Part shown: positions 18,024 through 26,049 of the stretch, one piece after another
Position numbering within the stretch: the first letter of the stretch is position 1
How the letters are laid out: the number at the start of each line of letters is the position of its first letter
Assembly (NCBI GenBank): GCA_965216335.1
Contig: OZ244154.1
Location: 496,001-560,000 of the forward strand
Length of the DNA: 64,000 bases
Direction of reading: 5' to 3'
Source: JAHEJE01 sp965216335
GTDB lineage: Bacteria > Pseudomonadota > Alphaproteobacteria > Rhizobiales > Aestuariivirgaceae
Position numbers and translations under genes: made by a program
Notes under the pieces: generated by a model
Seen by the model: the letters and a program-made list of their open reading frames with translations, nothing else
Told to the model about the DNA's origin: nothing
Database searches by the model: none

Positions 18024-18133
18024 CCCTCCTCCCTAACTCTCCCCCCTGAAGGGGAGAGGGGACTTGGGGGGTGCCGCAGAGGGCCCTCTCTCCCCGCCGG
18101 CGGGGGGAGAGATGGAGAGGGGGGTGGGGGCAG
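18024..18133. repeat. GC-rich palindromic repeat between cobA and cobB
   Basis: Two nested inverted repeats in the cobA-cobB gap: a CCTCCCTAACTCTCCCCCC arm with its GGGGAGAGGGG partner, then CTCTCTCCCCGCC / GGGGGGAGAGATGG. It belongs to the same family as the copies at 24250, 24708, 27948, 34815 and 38684. Confidence 0.8.
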
Positions 18134-18164
18134 GTCGGCACGGCCCCCGTAGTTTGCAGGAGGC

Positions 18165-19031
18165 TCAGCCAATCGGGTTCTCCCGCTCGGTGGAGTGGTA
18201 CCAGTCGAGGATATCGCGCCAGTGGGTGACGTTGCCGACAACGACGATCGCGGGGGTTTCGGGTGTGTTTTCAGACAGGAAGCGCTCGACACTGCCTAAG
18301 GTGGTGGCGAGAATCGACTGATGCGGCAGGGTGGCGTTGGAGACGAATGTGAGGGTGTCTGACGGGTCGCGGCCGCCGGCGATGAGGGCTGCGGCGATGC
18401 GCACGATCTGTTTGGTGGCCATATACATCACGATGACCGGCGAAGCCTTGGCGACGGCGGCCCAGTCGACGTTGGTCGGCATGGTGCCGGTGGCGTCGTG
18501 GCCGGTGAGGAAGGTGATCGAGTGGTTGAGGTCGCGGTGTGTGGACGGGATGCCGGCATAGGCCAGGCCGCCGACGCCGGCGGTGATGCCGGGGACGATG
18601 CGGAACGGAATGCCGGCGGCTGCGAGGTGTTCGGATTCCTCGCCGCCGCGGCCGAACATGAACGGGTCGCCGCCCTTCAGCCGGAGGACGCGCTTGCCGG
18701 CCCGGGCATAGTCGATGAGGCGCAGGGAAATGTCCTGCTGCTTGGGCGAGGGCTTGCCGCCGCGCTTGCCAGCGTATTCCAGTTCGACGCCGGCCGGCGC
18801 CCAGCAGAGGATGTCCGGGTTGACCAGCGCATCGTAGACGATGACGTCGCAGGCCTGGATGGCGTGATAGGCAAGCAGCGACATCAAGCCGGGCGCGCCG
18901 GGGCCGGCGCCGACCAGCCATACGGTGCCTGCTGCGAACTCGGGGAAATTCTCTGAGTTCAGGCGCGCGAAGCCCGTGACCTCACCACTTTCGGCCCACT
19001 GAGGGGTGGCTTTTGGCTGGCCGTCCGACAT
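18165..19031 (-). CDS. cobA: Uroporphyrinogen-III C-methyltransferase (SUMT)
   Basis: A 288-residue SAM-dependent enzyme starting at MSDGQPKATP (19031). The open frame upstream to 19676 is antisense to cbiD and not real. Signatures: VWLVGAGPGAPGLMSLLA, YDALVNPDIL, LRLKGGDPFMFGRGGEESE and VPGITAGVGGLAYAGIP. It methylates uroporphyrinogen III at C2 and C7 to precorrin-2, the branch point to B12 and sirohaem. No siroheme-synthase dehydrogenase domain is attached. It diverges from cbiD with a 55 bp spacer. Confidence 0.95.
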   Translation of the reverse strand: MSDGQPKATPQWAESGEVTGFARLNSENFPEFAAGTVWLVGAGPGAPGLMSLLAYHAIQACDVIVYDALVNPDILCWAPAGVELEYAGKRGGKPSPKQQDISLRLIDYARAGKRVLRLKGGDPFMFGRGGEESEHLAAAGIPFRIVPGITAGVGGLAYAGIPSTHRDLNHSITFLTGHDATGTMPTNVDWAAVAKASPVIVMYMATKQIVRIAAALIAGGRDPSDTLTFVSNATLPHQSILATTLGSVERFLSENTPETPAIVVVGNVTHWRDILDWYHSTERENPIG

Positions 19032-19086
19032 TGAAGACTTCTCGCTCCTGCTTGCAGTTGTATGCCGGCTTATATAACGCTTCAGC

Positions 19087-20181
19087 ATGGCGAAAACCAA
19101 CCGAAAGCCGGCCGGTGAATTAAGACGCGGATGGACCACCGGCGCATGCGCCACAGCGGCAACGAAGGCCGCGTTTACGGCACTGGTGACCGGGGCGTTT
19201 CCCGATCCGGTGACGATTACGCTGCCGAGGGGGCAGACACCGGCGTTTGCCCTGTCGCTGGAGGGCAAGGGTGAGGGCTGGGCGCAGGCCGGGATCGTCA
19301 AGGATGCCGGCGATGATCCGGATGTGACGCATGGCGCGACGGTGATCTCAACGGTGCGATGGGGCGCGCCGGGCGCCGGCGTCAGGTTCCAGGGTGGCGA
19401 AGGCGTCGGCCAGGTAACCAAGGAGGGCCTGCCGATCGCGCCGGGTGAGCCGGCGATAAATCCGGTGCCGCGCGAGATGATGCGGACGGCGATTGAAGAA
19501 GTGGCCTCCGTGCATGGGATTGCGGGCGATGTGGAGATCGAGATCTCCGTGCCGGGCGGGCAAGAGTTGGCCGAGAAGACGTGGAACCCGCGGCTTGGCA
19601 TCGTTGGCGGGCTGTCGATCCTTGGCACGACGGGGATCGTCAATCCATTCTCCTGTTCGGCCTGGATTGCGTCCATTCACAGGGGCATCGACGTGGCGCG
19701 GGCCGAGGGTTTGGGGCATATCGCCGGGGCGACGGGGTCGACGTCAGAGGCCTGTGTGAAGGCGCACTTCGGGCTGACCGATGCGGCGCTGATCGACATG
19801 GGAGACTTTGTCGGCGGGATGCTGAAGTACCTGCGCGGACATCCGGTGGCGCGGGTGACGGTGGCCGGCGGCATCGGCAAGATGACCAAGATGGCGCAAG
19901 GGGCGATGGACTTGCACTCCGGGCGCAGCCAGGTGGATTTCGAGTGGCTGGCCGGGCGGGTGAAGATGCTCGGCGGAGGTTCAGAGCTTGTGGCTGAGGT
20001 GGCGGGTGCGAATACGGCAAAGCAGGCATTTGACCAGGCGGCTGCCGAGGGAATTGAACTGGGGCACGACATCGCCAACAATGCCATGCAAGCCGGCTGC
20101 CGGGTGTTGCGCGGCTGTGATGTTGAGCTGGATGTGCTGGTTGTGGATCGGGCAGGGACGGTTGTGGGGAAGGCGAGTTGA
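19087..20181 (+). CDS. cbiD: Cobalt-precorrin-5B C1-methyltransferase CbiD
   Basis: A 364-residue protein with the CbiD signatures RRGWTTGACATAATKAA, GHIAGATGSTSEACVKAHFGL, GDFVGGMLKYLR, the GGIGKMTKMAQGAMDLHSGRSQVD region and NNAMQAGCRVLRGCD. CbiD is the C1-methyltransferase of the early-cobalt (anaerobic) pathway and replaces CobF of the aerobic one. No cobF is seen. Full length. cobK follows after a repeat-filled gap. Confidence 0.95.
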   Translation: MAKTNRKPAGELRRGWTTGACATAATKAAFTALVTGAFPDPVTITLPRGQTPAFALSLEGKGEGWAQAGIVKDAGDDPDVTHGATVISTVRWGAPGAGVRFQGGEGVGQVTKEGLPIAPGEPAINPVPREMMRTAIEEVASVHGIAGDVEIEISVPGGQELAEKTWNPRLGIVGGLSILGTTGIVNPFSCSAWIASIHRGIDVARAEGLGHIAGATGSTSEACVKAHFGLTDAALIDMGDFVGGMLKYLRGHPVARVTVAGGIGKMTKMAQGAMDLHSGRSQVDFEWLAGRVKMLGGGSELVAEVAGANTAKQAFDQAAAEGIELGHDIANNAMQAGCRVLRGCDVELDVLVVDRAGTVVGKAS

Positions 20182-20218
20182 GCATGAGCGACTGTGCGGG
20201 TCGGGTGCGTGCGCGCGC

Positions 20219-20303
20219 CCCTCTTCATCTCTCCCCCCGCGAGCGGGGAGAGAGGGTACCAAGCGGCACGGCCCGGTTCCCTCACCCCTGGAAGGGGTGG
20301 TGT
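20219..20303. repeat. Palindromic repeats in the cbiD-cobK gap (first copy)
   Basis: Hairpin CTCTCCCCCCGCGAGCGGGG-AGAG followed by a second arm pair TCCCTCACCCCTGG / GGGGTGGTGTGA. It is related in style to the CCCTAACCC family but not identical. With the next copy it fills the 327 bp gap between cbiD and cobK, which holds no other gene. Confidence 0.65.
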
Positions 20304-20345
20304 GACCGTTGTATTGATCGCAATTCGTTTAACTGCGGCGTCTGG

Positions 20346-20483
20346 TCCCCCTCCCCCTTGTGGGGAGGAGCTAGGGGTTGGGGTAGGATTGACCGATTTA
20401 GGCCAGTCCTGCTCAATGGGACTGCCGCTTGCCCCACCCGGTCAGTGCTGCGCACTGCCCACCCTCCCCACAAGGGGGAGGGT
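20346..20483. repeat. Long inverted repeat in the cbiD-cobK gap (second copy)
   Basis: Outer arms CCCTCCCCCTTGTGGGGAGG and CCTCCCCACAAGGGGGAGGG, about 100 bp apart, form a long inverted repeat directly ahead of the cobK ribosome site. In the cobK frame the whole stretch from 20194 to 20509 lacks a stop codon. Confidence 0.75.
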
Positions 20484-20508
20484 TTGCGACCGGCGCGGAG
20501 GTGGCGGT

Positions 20509-21243
20509 TTGCCTAGGCGGGTTCTCATTCTCGGCGGGACCGGACCGGCGCGCAAGCTGGCTGAGCGGTTGGTGGCGGGCGGTCACGAGGTCACTACGTC
20601 TCTGGCGGGGGTGACGTCACAACCGGCGAAGTTGGACGGGCAAGTCCGCACCGGTGGATTTGGCGGCACAGAGGGGTTAGCCGGGTATTTGCGCTCAGGC
20701 ACGTTTGACGTGGTGGTCGATGCAACGCATCCCTTTGCGGCGCGAATTTCGGCGAATTCGGCGCAAGCCTGTGGCCGATGCGGGGTGCGGCTGGTGCGGT
20801 TGGAGCCTCCGGCGTGGCCGGCGGGCGAGGGGGACCGTTGGTGGCATGTTCCAGATACTGCCGGCGCGGTGGCGCTGGTGGACAGGGGCGCCAAGGCCTT
20901 TCTCACCATCGGGCGCAAGGAGTTGAGCTTGTTTTCGGTTCGCAGGGACATCGGCGTGGTGGCGCGGATGATCGAGGCTCCCGACTTCGCGGTGCCGCAG
21001 GGCTGGCGGATTGTGTTGGCGCGGCCGCCGTTTACGACGGACGATGAGCTTGCGCTGATGCGCGCGGAGGGCGTTTCGGTTCTGGTGAGCAAGAATGCCG
21101 GTGGTGAGCGTCCGGCCAAACTCGATGCGGCGCGCGCACTGGACCTGCCGGTGATCATGATCGCGCGGCCCGAGAAACCGGACGTGGAGACGTTCACGAG
21201 TGTAGAAGAGGTGGTTGGCGCCGTGGCGCGGGAGGATGGATGA
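20509..21243 (+). CDS. cobK: Precorrin-6A (cobalt-precorrin-6A) reductase
   Basis: A 244-residue NAD(P)H-dependent reductase. The start is a TTG at 20509, six bases after a GGAGG site, giving LPRRVLILGGTGPARKLAERL. The open frame extends far upstream through repeats, but that part has no protein character. Family motifs: the N-terminal GGTGPARKLA, DATHPFAARISANS, TIGRKELSLF and SKNAGGERPAKLDAA. It reduces the macrocycle after C1 methylation, following CbiD. Its end overlaps the next gene by four bases. Confidence 0.93.
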   Translation: MPRRVLILGGTGPARKLAERLVAGGHEVTTSLAGVTSQPAKLDGQVRTGGFGGTEGLAGYLRSGTFDVVVDATHPFAARISANSAQACGRCGVRLVRLEPPAWPAGEGDRWWHVPDTAGAVALVDRGAKAFLTIGRKELSLFSVRRDIGVVARMIEAPDFAVPQGWRIVLARPPFTTDDELALMRAEGVSVLVSKNAGGERPAKLDAARALDLPVIMIARPEKPDVETFTSVEEVVGAVAREDG

Positions 21244-22238
21244 TGAAGCTGACACTGGAAGACGGACGCAAACTTGCTTTCGACTGCCTGGTGATGAACG
21301 GGTGCGATGAGGCTAATGCCGGCGCGGCGGCGGACCGGATGATCCAGGCGGAAGGCGACGGCTGCCCGTCGCACGGGCTGTTCCGGCTCGGGTGGTATGT
21401 GAAGGGGGTGAAGTCGGGCCGGGTGAACGGCACGGCGCGGCCGGTGGCGAAGACACTGGCGCCAGGTGTGGTGCGTATCGACGGGGATGGCGGCTTTGCG
21501 CCGCTGGGCCAACGGGTGGCTCATGAGGCGCTGGTCTCGCTGGCGCGCCAGAACGGTATTGCGGCAGCCGGCTTCGTCAACATGTTCCACGTCGCGGCGA
21601 TGTGGCCGGAGGTCGAGGCGCTGGCCGATGAGGGGCTGGTGGGGTTTGCGTTTACGCCATCCTATCCATACGTGGCGCCGGCCGGAGGCAGCAAGCCGCT
21701 CTACGGCACCAATCCAATGGGGTTTTCCTGGCCGCGCGAAGGGGCGCCGCCGCTGGTGTTTGACCAAGCGTCATCATCGATGGCACGCGGCGAGATCATG
21801 ATCGCGGCGCGCGACGGGCATTCGGTGCCGGTGACGGCTGGCATCGGGCCTGACGGGGAGGAGACGACCGATCCCAACGTGGTGCTTGCGGGCGCACAGC
21901 TCGGCTTCGGCGGTTACAAGGGGGCGGCGCTGGCTCTGATGGTGGAACTGATCGCCGGGCCGCTGATCGGCGATTTCCTCAGTATCGAGGCTGAAGAAGA
22001 CGATGCCGGGCGAGGCGGGCCGCCAAAGGGGGGTGAGCTGATCATCGCCATCGATCCGGCGCGGTTCGGTGACGCTGCCGCTATTCGGACGCATGGCGAG
22101 AAACTGTTTTCGGCTATCGCCGAGCAGGAGGGCACGCGACTGCCGGGTGAGCGGCGGTTTCAGAACCGTGAAAGGATCGCGCGCGAGGGTTTTGAGATAC
22201 CGCAGGTGCTCTATGACGAGATCATGGGGTTGATGTAG
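21240..22238 (+). CDS. Ldh-family (malate/L-lactate/ureidoglycolate dehydrogenase-like) oxidoreductase
   Basis: A 332-residue NAD(P)-dependent dehydrogenase of the YlbC/ComC family, not the Rossmann-fold LDH. Marks are CPSHGLFRLGWYV (HG-FR motif), FVNMFHVAAMW, LYGTNPMGFSWPR and a glycine-rich FGGYKGAALALMVEL segment. The family reduces 2-oxoacids or cyclic imines (lactate, malate, sulfolactate, piperideine-2-carboxylate). It is translationally coupled to cobK (four-base overlap), an unexpected partner. It meets cobM tail to tail with no spacer. Its link to cobalamin is unknown. Confidence 0.85.
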   Translation: MMKLTLEDGRKLAFDCLVMNGCDEANAGAAADRMIQAEGDGCPSHGLFRLGWYVKGVKSGRVNGTARPVAKTLAPGVVRIDGDGGFAPLGQRVAHEALVSLARQNGIAAAGFVNMFHVAAMWPEVEALADEGLVGFAFTPSYPYVAPAGGSKPLYGTNPMGFSWPREGAPPLVFDQASSSMARGEIMIAARDGHSVPVTAGIGPDGEETTDPNVVLAGAQLGFGGYKGAALALMVELIAGPLIGDFLSIEAEEDDAGRGGPPKGGELIIAIDPARFGDAAAIRTHGEKLFSAIAEQEGTRLPGERRFQNRERIAREGFEIPQVLYDEIMGLM

Positions 22239-23003
22239 TTACGCCGTCTTCCGGTTCCTCAACACATGCTCGTGGGCAGCGTCGTAAAGGGCGGAGTCGC
22301 GGAAATCCTGGTCGCGGAACACTTCGCCGACGAGGATAAGGGCGGTGCGGGTGAGTTTGGCCTTGCGAACCTCCCTGGCGATGGTCGACAGGGTGCCGCG
22401 CAGGATTTGCTGGTCGGGCCAGGTGGCGCGGTAGACGACAACGACAGGGCAGTCGGCGCCGTAGTGCGGTGTGAGGGCACGTTCGACGTAGCCGAGATTG
22501 CGCACTGACAGGTGGATGGCGAGGGTGGCGCGGGACTGGCCGAGGCTTTCCAGTTCCTCCCCTGGCGGCATGGCCGAGGCCTTCATGGTGGTGCGGGTGA
22601 GAATCACCGTCTGGGCGATTTCGGGCAGGGTGAGTTCGGTTTTCAGTTCGGCGGCAGCGGCGGCGTAGGCGGAGACGCCGGGGGTGACGTCGTAGTCGAT
22701 TCCGCGGGCATCGAGGCGGCGCATTTGTTCAGCAGTGGCGCCGTAGATCGACGGGTCGCCGGAGTGGACGCGGGCGACATCTTGGCCGGCGGCGTGGGCG
22801 GCCTCGATCTCGGCGATGATTTCATCGAGGGTCATGGGCGCGGTATCGATGACTTTCGCACCCTCGGGGGCGGCGGAGACGACTTCCGCCGGGACGAGGG
22901 ATCCGGCGTAGAGGCAGACCGGGCATTTTTCGATCAGCTTGAGGCCGCGGACGGTGATCAGGTCTGGCGCACCAGGGCCGGCGCCGATGAAGTGGACGGT
23001 CAT
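22239..23003 (-). CDS. cobM: Precorrin-4 C11-methyltransferase
   Basis: A 254-residue SAM methyltransferase: MTVHFIGAGPGAPDLITVRG, CLYAGSLVPAEVV, HSGDPSIYGATAEQMR, YDVTPGVSAYAAAAAEL and TVILTRTTMKASAMPPGEE. This is CobM/CbiF over its full length. It is the last gene of the minus-strand operon cobH-cobL-cobI-cobJ-cobM and overlaps the cbiG-cobJ stop by four bases (ATGA). Confidence 0.95.
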   Translation of the reverse strand: MTVHFIGAGPGAPDLITVRGLKLIEKCPVCLYAGSLVPAEVVSAAPEGAKVIDTAPMTLDEIIAEIEAAHAAGQDVARVHSGDPSIYGATAEQMRRLDARGIDYDVTPGVSAYAAAAAELKTELTLPEIAQTVILTRTTMKASAMPPGEELESLGQSRATLAIHLSVRNLGYVERALTPHYGADCPVVVVYRATWPDQQILRGTLSTIAREVRKAKLTRTALILVGEVFRDQDFRDSALYDAAHEHVLRNRKTA

Positions 23004-25351
23004 TGGCTGTCTCGTTTCTTGGCATAACCGCGCGGGGTGTATGCGAAAGTGTTGCCGTCGCCGCGGGTAAGGGTTTTGGATTGGCTGGATCCGATCATGA
23101 CCAGGGTGAGCATGTCGACGTCGGCCGGCTTGAAGGCACTCAAGGGGACGATTTTGACGGCTTCGGTCGGGCGCCCGAGGTTTGAGGCGATGACCACGGG
23201 CGTGTCGGGCGTACGGTGGGGTGTGAAGATTTCAATGGCACGCTCAAGCTGGGTGGTGCGGCGTTGCGAGCGCGGGTTGTAGAATGCGGTGACGAAATCA
23301 CCTTCAGCCGCGGCGTGAAGACGCGTTTCGATGACCTGCCAGGGGGTGAGCAGGTCGGACAGGGAGATGCAGCAGAAGTCGTGGCCGATGAGGGCGCCGG
23401 CGCGGGCGGCAGCGGCCTGGAAGGCGGAGATACCGGGGATGACATCGACGGCGATGCGTTCCGGCGCGATGTCGAGAACTTCGTAGACCAAAGCGGCCAT
23501 GGCGTAGATGCCGGCATCGCCGGAGCAGATCAGGGCGACGTCTCTGCCCTCGGCGGCCAGGGCGATGGCGTGGCGGACGCGGGGTTCCTCGTCGCCGAGT
23601 GGGAAGCGGTGTTCGGTCTGGCTGTGCAGCAGGTCGGCGGCGAGGTCGAGATAGAGACCGTAGCCGACCCAGTCGGTGGCGGTTTCCAGTGCGCGGGTGG
23701 CGGCGGGGCTGCGCCAGTCTGGGGTGCCGGGACCGAGGCCGACGACGAACAGGCGGCCCTGTGGCGTGCCCGGTAAGGTGATGAGCGGGGCCGGGGCCTC
23801 GGCGATGGCACAGGTGGCGCGGGCGGATTTGGTTTTCTCGACGATGAGGGTGCTGTCGGGACCGGCGGCAGCAAGTGCGGCGCCCTCAGCCACGCCAGGG
23901 CAACCGACCTCGGCGTGCACGGTTTCGGACGGGTTGGCGAGCCTTTTGGCTTCGGCGTTCAGTTCGACGGCGGTGAAGAAGCGGGTCGGGCGGTTCAGAT
24001 GTCCGGCGAGCGCATGGATGGCGGTTTCGTCGGATTTAAGGTCGAGGGAAAAGATGCCCGCGATGGAGTGCGGGGCGAGGTTGTGTGCGGTGAGGGTGGC
24101 GTCGATGTGGGCGATGAGTTCGTCGGAAGATGTGCCGCGCTCGCAGCCGACGCCGAGGGTTAGGGTGTGGGGATGGTAGACGAGGCGGGTTGGCGTGCCG
24201 GGCGTGGGGTGAATCGTGGTTGTGACCCTGAGAGGGTGTGTTGTGGGGCTGCCCCCCCTCCCTAACCCTCCCCCCCGCTGGGGGAGAGGGGACGGGGTTT
24301 TTGATTCCCTCTCCCCTTCAGGGGGGAGGGTTAGGGAGGGGGGAGCGCCGGTTGCAATGTGGTTGGCGATGGTGGTTAGAACGCCCTCAATGTTGGTCAT
24401 TACCTCGTCGTTGCTGAAGCGCAGGGTGGTGAACCCATGAGCGGCGAGCGCAGTGTCGCGTTCCTGGTCACGGGATGTCTCGGCATCGGTGCTGTGGGTC
24501 CAGCCGTCCACTTCGATGATCAGCTTATGGGCGTGGCAGCAGAAGTCGGCGATGTAATTGCCCATCTGGTGCTGCCGCCGGAATTGCAGGCCCATGAAGC
24601 GATGGGCGCGCAGTTTTGACCACAACAGGCGTTCCGGTTCGGTTTGGGTCTTGCGCAGATTGCGGGCGAGGGGGGTGAGGGTGCGGTTGGAGTGTGCCGC
24701 GGGACTTCCCCCCCTCCCTAACCCTCCCCCCCTGTGGGGGAGAGGGGACTGTTTCTTTGATTCCCGCTCTCCTCCAGGGGGGAGGGTTAGGGAGGGGGGA
24801 GCGCCGGTTGCGGTGAAGGCGGGGTTGGGTTGGAGCCAGGCGTTTTTGCCGTCAAGCGACACCTCCGAGCCAGTCAGCATGGCGGTGACGAAGGGTTTTA
24901 TGTGTTCGCGGTTGGCGAGGGTGTAACCCGGCGGTGGATCGTCCAGGGGGACGCCGAAGGCGGTGTCGCTGGCGGTGGTGATTGCGGGGGTGCCCTTGGT
25001 CAGCGGAGCGATTTCGGTGGCGAGGCGGTTTGCGCCGTTATGGCCGCCGATGACGGGGACGATGGAGGCGCCGTCTTCGGAGACGGCGATGACTGGCGGT
25101 TCGTTGCGCTTGTCGGTGAGCTTCCTGCCGAGAATGCGCACCAGGATGCCGGCGGCGCAGATGGCGATGATCGGATGACCGGCGACGAACAGGGCGGTGA
25201 GGTGTTCAGGGAACTTGCCGAAAACGACGGATGCGGCGCTGGAGTCCGGGCCGTGGACCTTGCCGTTGATCTGTGCGGCTATTTTCTGCGCCAGGGGAAG
25301 TGCGGACGGTTGCAGGATGACCACGGCCGGTTGCTTGTCGGTGCTCACCAT
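23000..25351 (-). CDS. cobJ: CbiG-CobJ fusion (cobalt-precorrin-5A hydrolase / precorrin-3B C17-methyltransferase) with an inserted DUF559 domain
   Basis: A 783-residue protein in four parts. Residues about 8-175 are the CbiG N-terminal and middle domains (FGKFPEHLTALFVAGHPIIA, GILVRILGRKL, PVIGGHNGANRLA, GVPLDDPPPGYTLAN). Residues about 180-373 are foreign: two nearly identical 36-residue segments starting TGAPPSLTLPP, flanking a DUF559 endonuclease-like domain (about 226-330). Residues about 388-520 are the CbiG C-terminal/CobE domain (LTLGVGCERGTSSDELIAHI, GCPGVAEGAALAAAG). Residues about 533-775 are CobJ (FVVGLGPGTPDWRSP, ICSGDAGIYAMAALVYE, VIPGISAFQAAAARAG). CbiG opens the lactone and releases acetaldehyde; CobJ methylates C17 with ring contraction. 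The insert falls in the linker between CbiG halves, so activity could survive. ATGA junctions tie it to cobI and cobM. Confidence 0.9.
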   Translation of the reverse strand: MVSTDKQPAVVILQPSALPLAQKIAAQINGKVHGPDSSAASVVFGKFPEHLTALFVAGHPIIAICAAGILVRILGRKLTDKRNEPPVIAVSEDGASIVPVIGGHNGANRLATEIAPLTKGTPAITTASDTAFGVPLDDPPPGYTLANREHIKPFVTAMLTGSEVSLDGKNAWLQPNPAFTATGAPPSLTLPPGGERESKKQSPLPHRGGGLGRGGSPAAHSNRTLTPLARNLRKTQTEPERLLWSKLRAHRFMGLQFRRQHQMGNYIADFCCHAHKLIIEVDGWTHSTDAETSRDQERDTALAAHGFTTLRFSNDEVMTNIEGVLTTIANHIATGAPPSLTLPPEGERESKTPSPLPQRGGGLGRGGSPTTHPLRVTTTIHPTPGTPTRLVYHPHTLTLGVGCERGTSSDELIAHIDATLTAHNLAPHSIAGIFSLDLKSDETAIHALAGHLNRPTRFFTAVELNAEAKRLANPSETVHAEVGCPGVAEGAALAAAGPDSTLIVEKTKSARATCAIAEAPAPLITLPGTPQGRLFVVGLGPGTPDWRSPAATRALETATDWVGYGLYLDLAADLLHSQTEHRFPLGDEEPRVRHAIALAAEGRDVALICSGDAGIYAMAALVYEVLDIAPERIAVDVIPGISAFQAAAARAGALIGHDFCCISLSDLLTPWQVIETRLHAAAEGDFVTAFYNPRSQRRTTQLERAIEIFTPHRTPDTPVVIASNLGRPTEAVKIVPLSAFKPADVDMLTLVMIGSSQSKTLTRGDGNTFAYTPRGYAKKRDSQ
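24250..24350. repeat. Palindromic repeat copy A (3' flank of the DUF559 insert in cobJ)
   Basis: Perfect 23-base inverted arms at 24253-24275 and 24321-24343 (pattern C6-T-CCC-T-AA-CCC-T-C6) enclose an inner inverted pair GGGGAGAGGGGA / TCCCTCTCCCC. On the coding strand it is read in frame as a proline-, arginine- and glycine-rich stretch beginning GAPPSLTLPPEGERES. Confidence 0.9.
24706..24806. repeat. Palindromic repeat copy B (5' flank of the DUF559 insert in cobJ)
   Basis: Second copy in the same orientation as copy A, with the same outer CCCTCCCTAACCC / GGGTTAGGGAGGG arms and nearly the same 36-residue translation (GAPPSLTLPPGGERES). The inner arm has small changes (TTCCCGCTCTCCTCC instead of TTCCCTCTCCCC). 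Confidence 0.9.
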
Positions 25352-26049
25352 GGTTCGCCGCCCTTGTACACCAGGATGGTGGAGAAATAGGGCCGTTCGC
25401 CTTCGGGGATGTCGTTGAGGGCGGTGATCTTCTCATCGTCGCGGGTGGCGGACTCGATGATGGTGGCGCGGTCGGCGAGGCCGAGATCGCGCAGGATAGT
25501 GCGGACTCTTTCGAAATGGCGGCCGATCTTGATGATGGCGACAGCTTCGGCGGTTTCGATTTCGGCTTTCAGGCGATCGGTCGGGAGCGGGGCGGGCAGG
25601 ACTTTCAGGACGTCGTTGCGGGCCGCCAGCGGGCGGGCGATTTGTGCGGCGCAAGCGGTGAGCGATGAGACGCCGGGCACGATGACGGTCCTGTAGCTCT
25701 CGGCCATGCGGGCAAACAGGTACATGAAGCTGCCGTAAAAGAAAGGGTCGCCGGCGCACAGGAAGGCGACATGGCGGCCTTCATTGAGGTGGGTGGCGAT
25801 TTTGAGGGCGGCGGCGTCGTAGGCCGCCTTGCCAGGCTCGCGCTCTGTACGCATGGGGATGGCGAGGGCGAGTTCGGTGGCGTCTTCGGGGATGAAGGGG
25901 GCGCAGATCCTGCGGGCCAGGCTGTCGCCGCTGTCGCCGACAGGGTAGGCGATGACGTCGCAGTTGGAAATCAGACGCCAGGCGCGAAGGGTGAGCAGTT
26001 CCGGGTCGCCGGGGCCGACGCCCAGGCCGAAGAAGGTGCCTTTGGTCAT
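25345..26049 (-). CDS. cobI: Precorrin-2 C20-methyltransferase
   Basis: A 234-residue SAM methyltransferase starting MTKGTFFGLGVGPGDPELLTL (26049), chosen because it gives the four-base ATGA overlap with cobL seen throughout this operon; a five-codon longer start exists at 26064. Other marks are AYPVGDSGDSLARRI, FLCAGDPFFYGSFMYLF and IVPGVSSLTACAAQIARPLA. CobI/CbiL adds the C20 methyl group, the first committed corrin step after precorrin-2. cbiG-cobJ starts right at its end. Confidence 0.95.
   Translation of the reverse strand: MTKGTFFGLGVGPGDPELLTLRAWRLISNCDVIAYPVGDSGDSLARRICAPFIPEDATELALAIPMRTEREPGKAAYDAAALKIATHLNEGRHVAFLCAGDPFFYGSFMYLFARMAESYRTVIVPGVSSLTACAAQIARPLAARNDVLKVLPAPLPTDRLKAEIETAEAVAIIKIGRHFERVRTILRDLGLADRATIIESATRDDEKITALNDIPEGERPYFSTILVYKGGEPW

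Larger units (their letters stand above)
24235..24811 (-). mobile_element. In-frame insertion: DUF559 endonuclease domain flanked by directly repeated palindromic elements inside cbiG-cobJ
   Basis: The insert has the order palindrome (24706-24806), DUF559 coding stretch (about 24676-24362), palindrome (24250-24350), all open in the host frame. The DUF559 part shows LARNLRKTQTEPERLLWSKL, FRRQHQMGNYIADF and KLIIEVDGWTH. Asp269, Glu280 and Asp282 of the host protein match the PD-(D/E)xK metal-binding pattern of this Vsr-like family. Both palindromes are preceded, in coding sense, by the same 12 bases GCAACCGGCGCT. The two repeat units are offset by 456 bp, exactly 152 codons. Recombination between them would remove the domain and keep the frame. 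No intein or intron splice features are visible. Confidence 0.75.

Noticed and set aside
18165..19676. Extended 503-residue CobA
   Set aside because: The extra N-terminal 215 codons are antisense to cbiD and have no family similarity; the start at 19031 gives the normal length.
20194..20508. N-terminal extension of CobK through the repeats
   Set aside because: A strong GGAGG site precedes TTG 20509 and the upstream translation is only repeat sequence; kept as a finding, not as coding sequence.
24235..24811. Intein in CbiG-CobJ
   Set aside because: The insert has no N-terminal Cys/Ser splice block, no terminal His-Asn and no LAGLIDADG or HNH homing domain; its borders are palindromic repeats.
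24235..24811. Group I or II intron in cobJ
   Set aside because: The whole insert is an open frame in line with the host gene and no intron core was recognised; the symmetric repeats explain the borders better.
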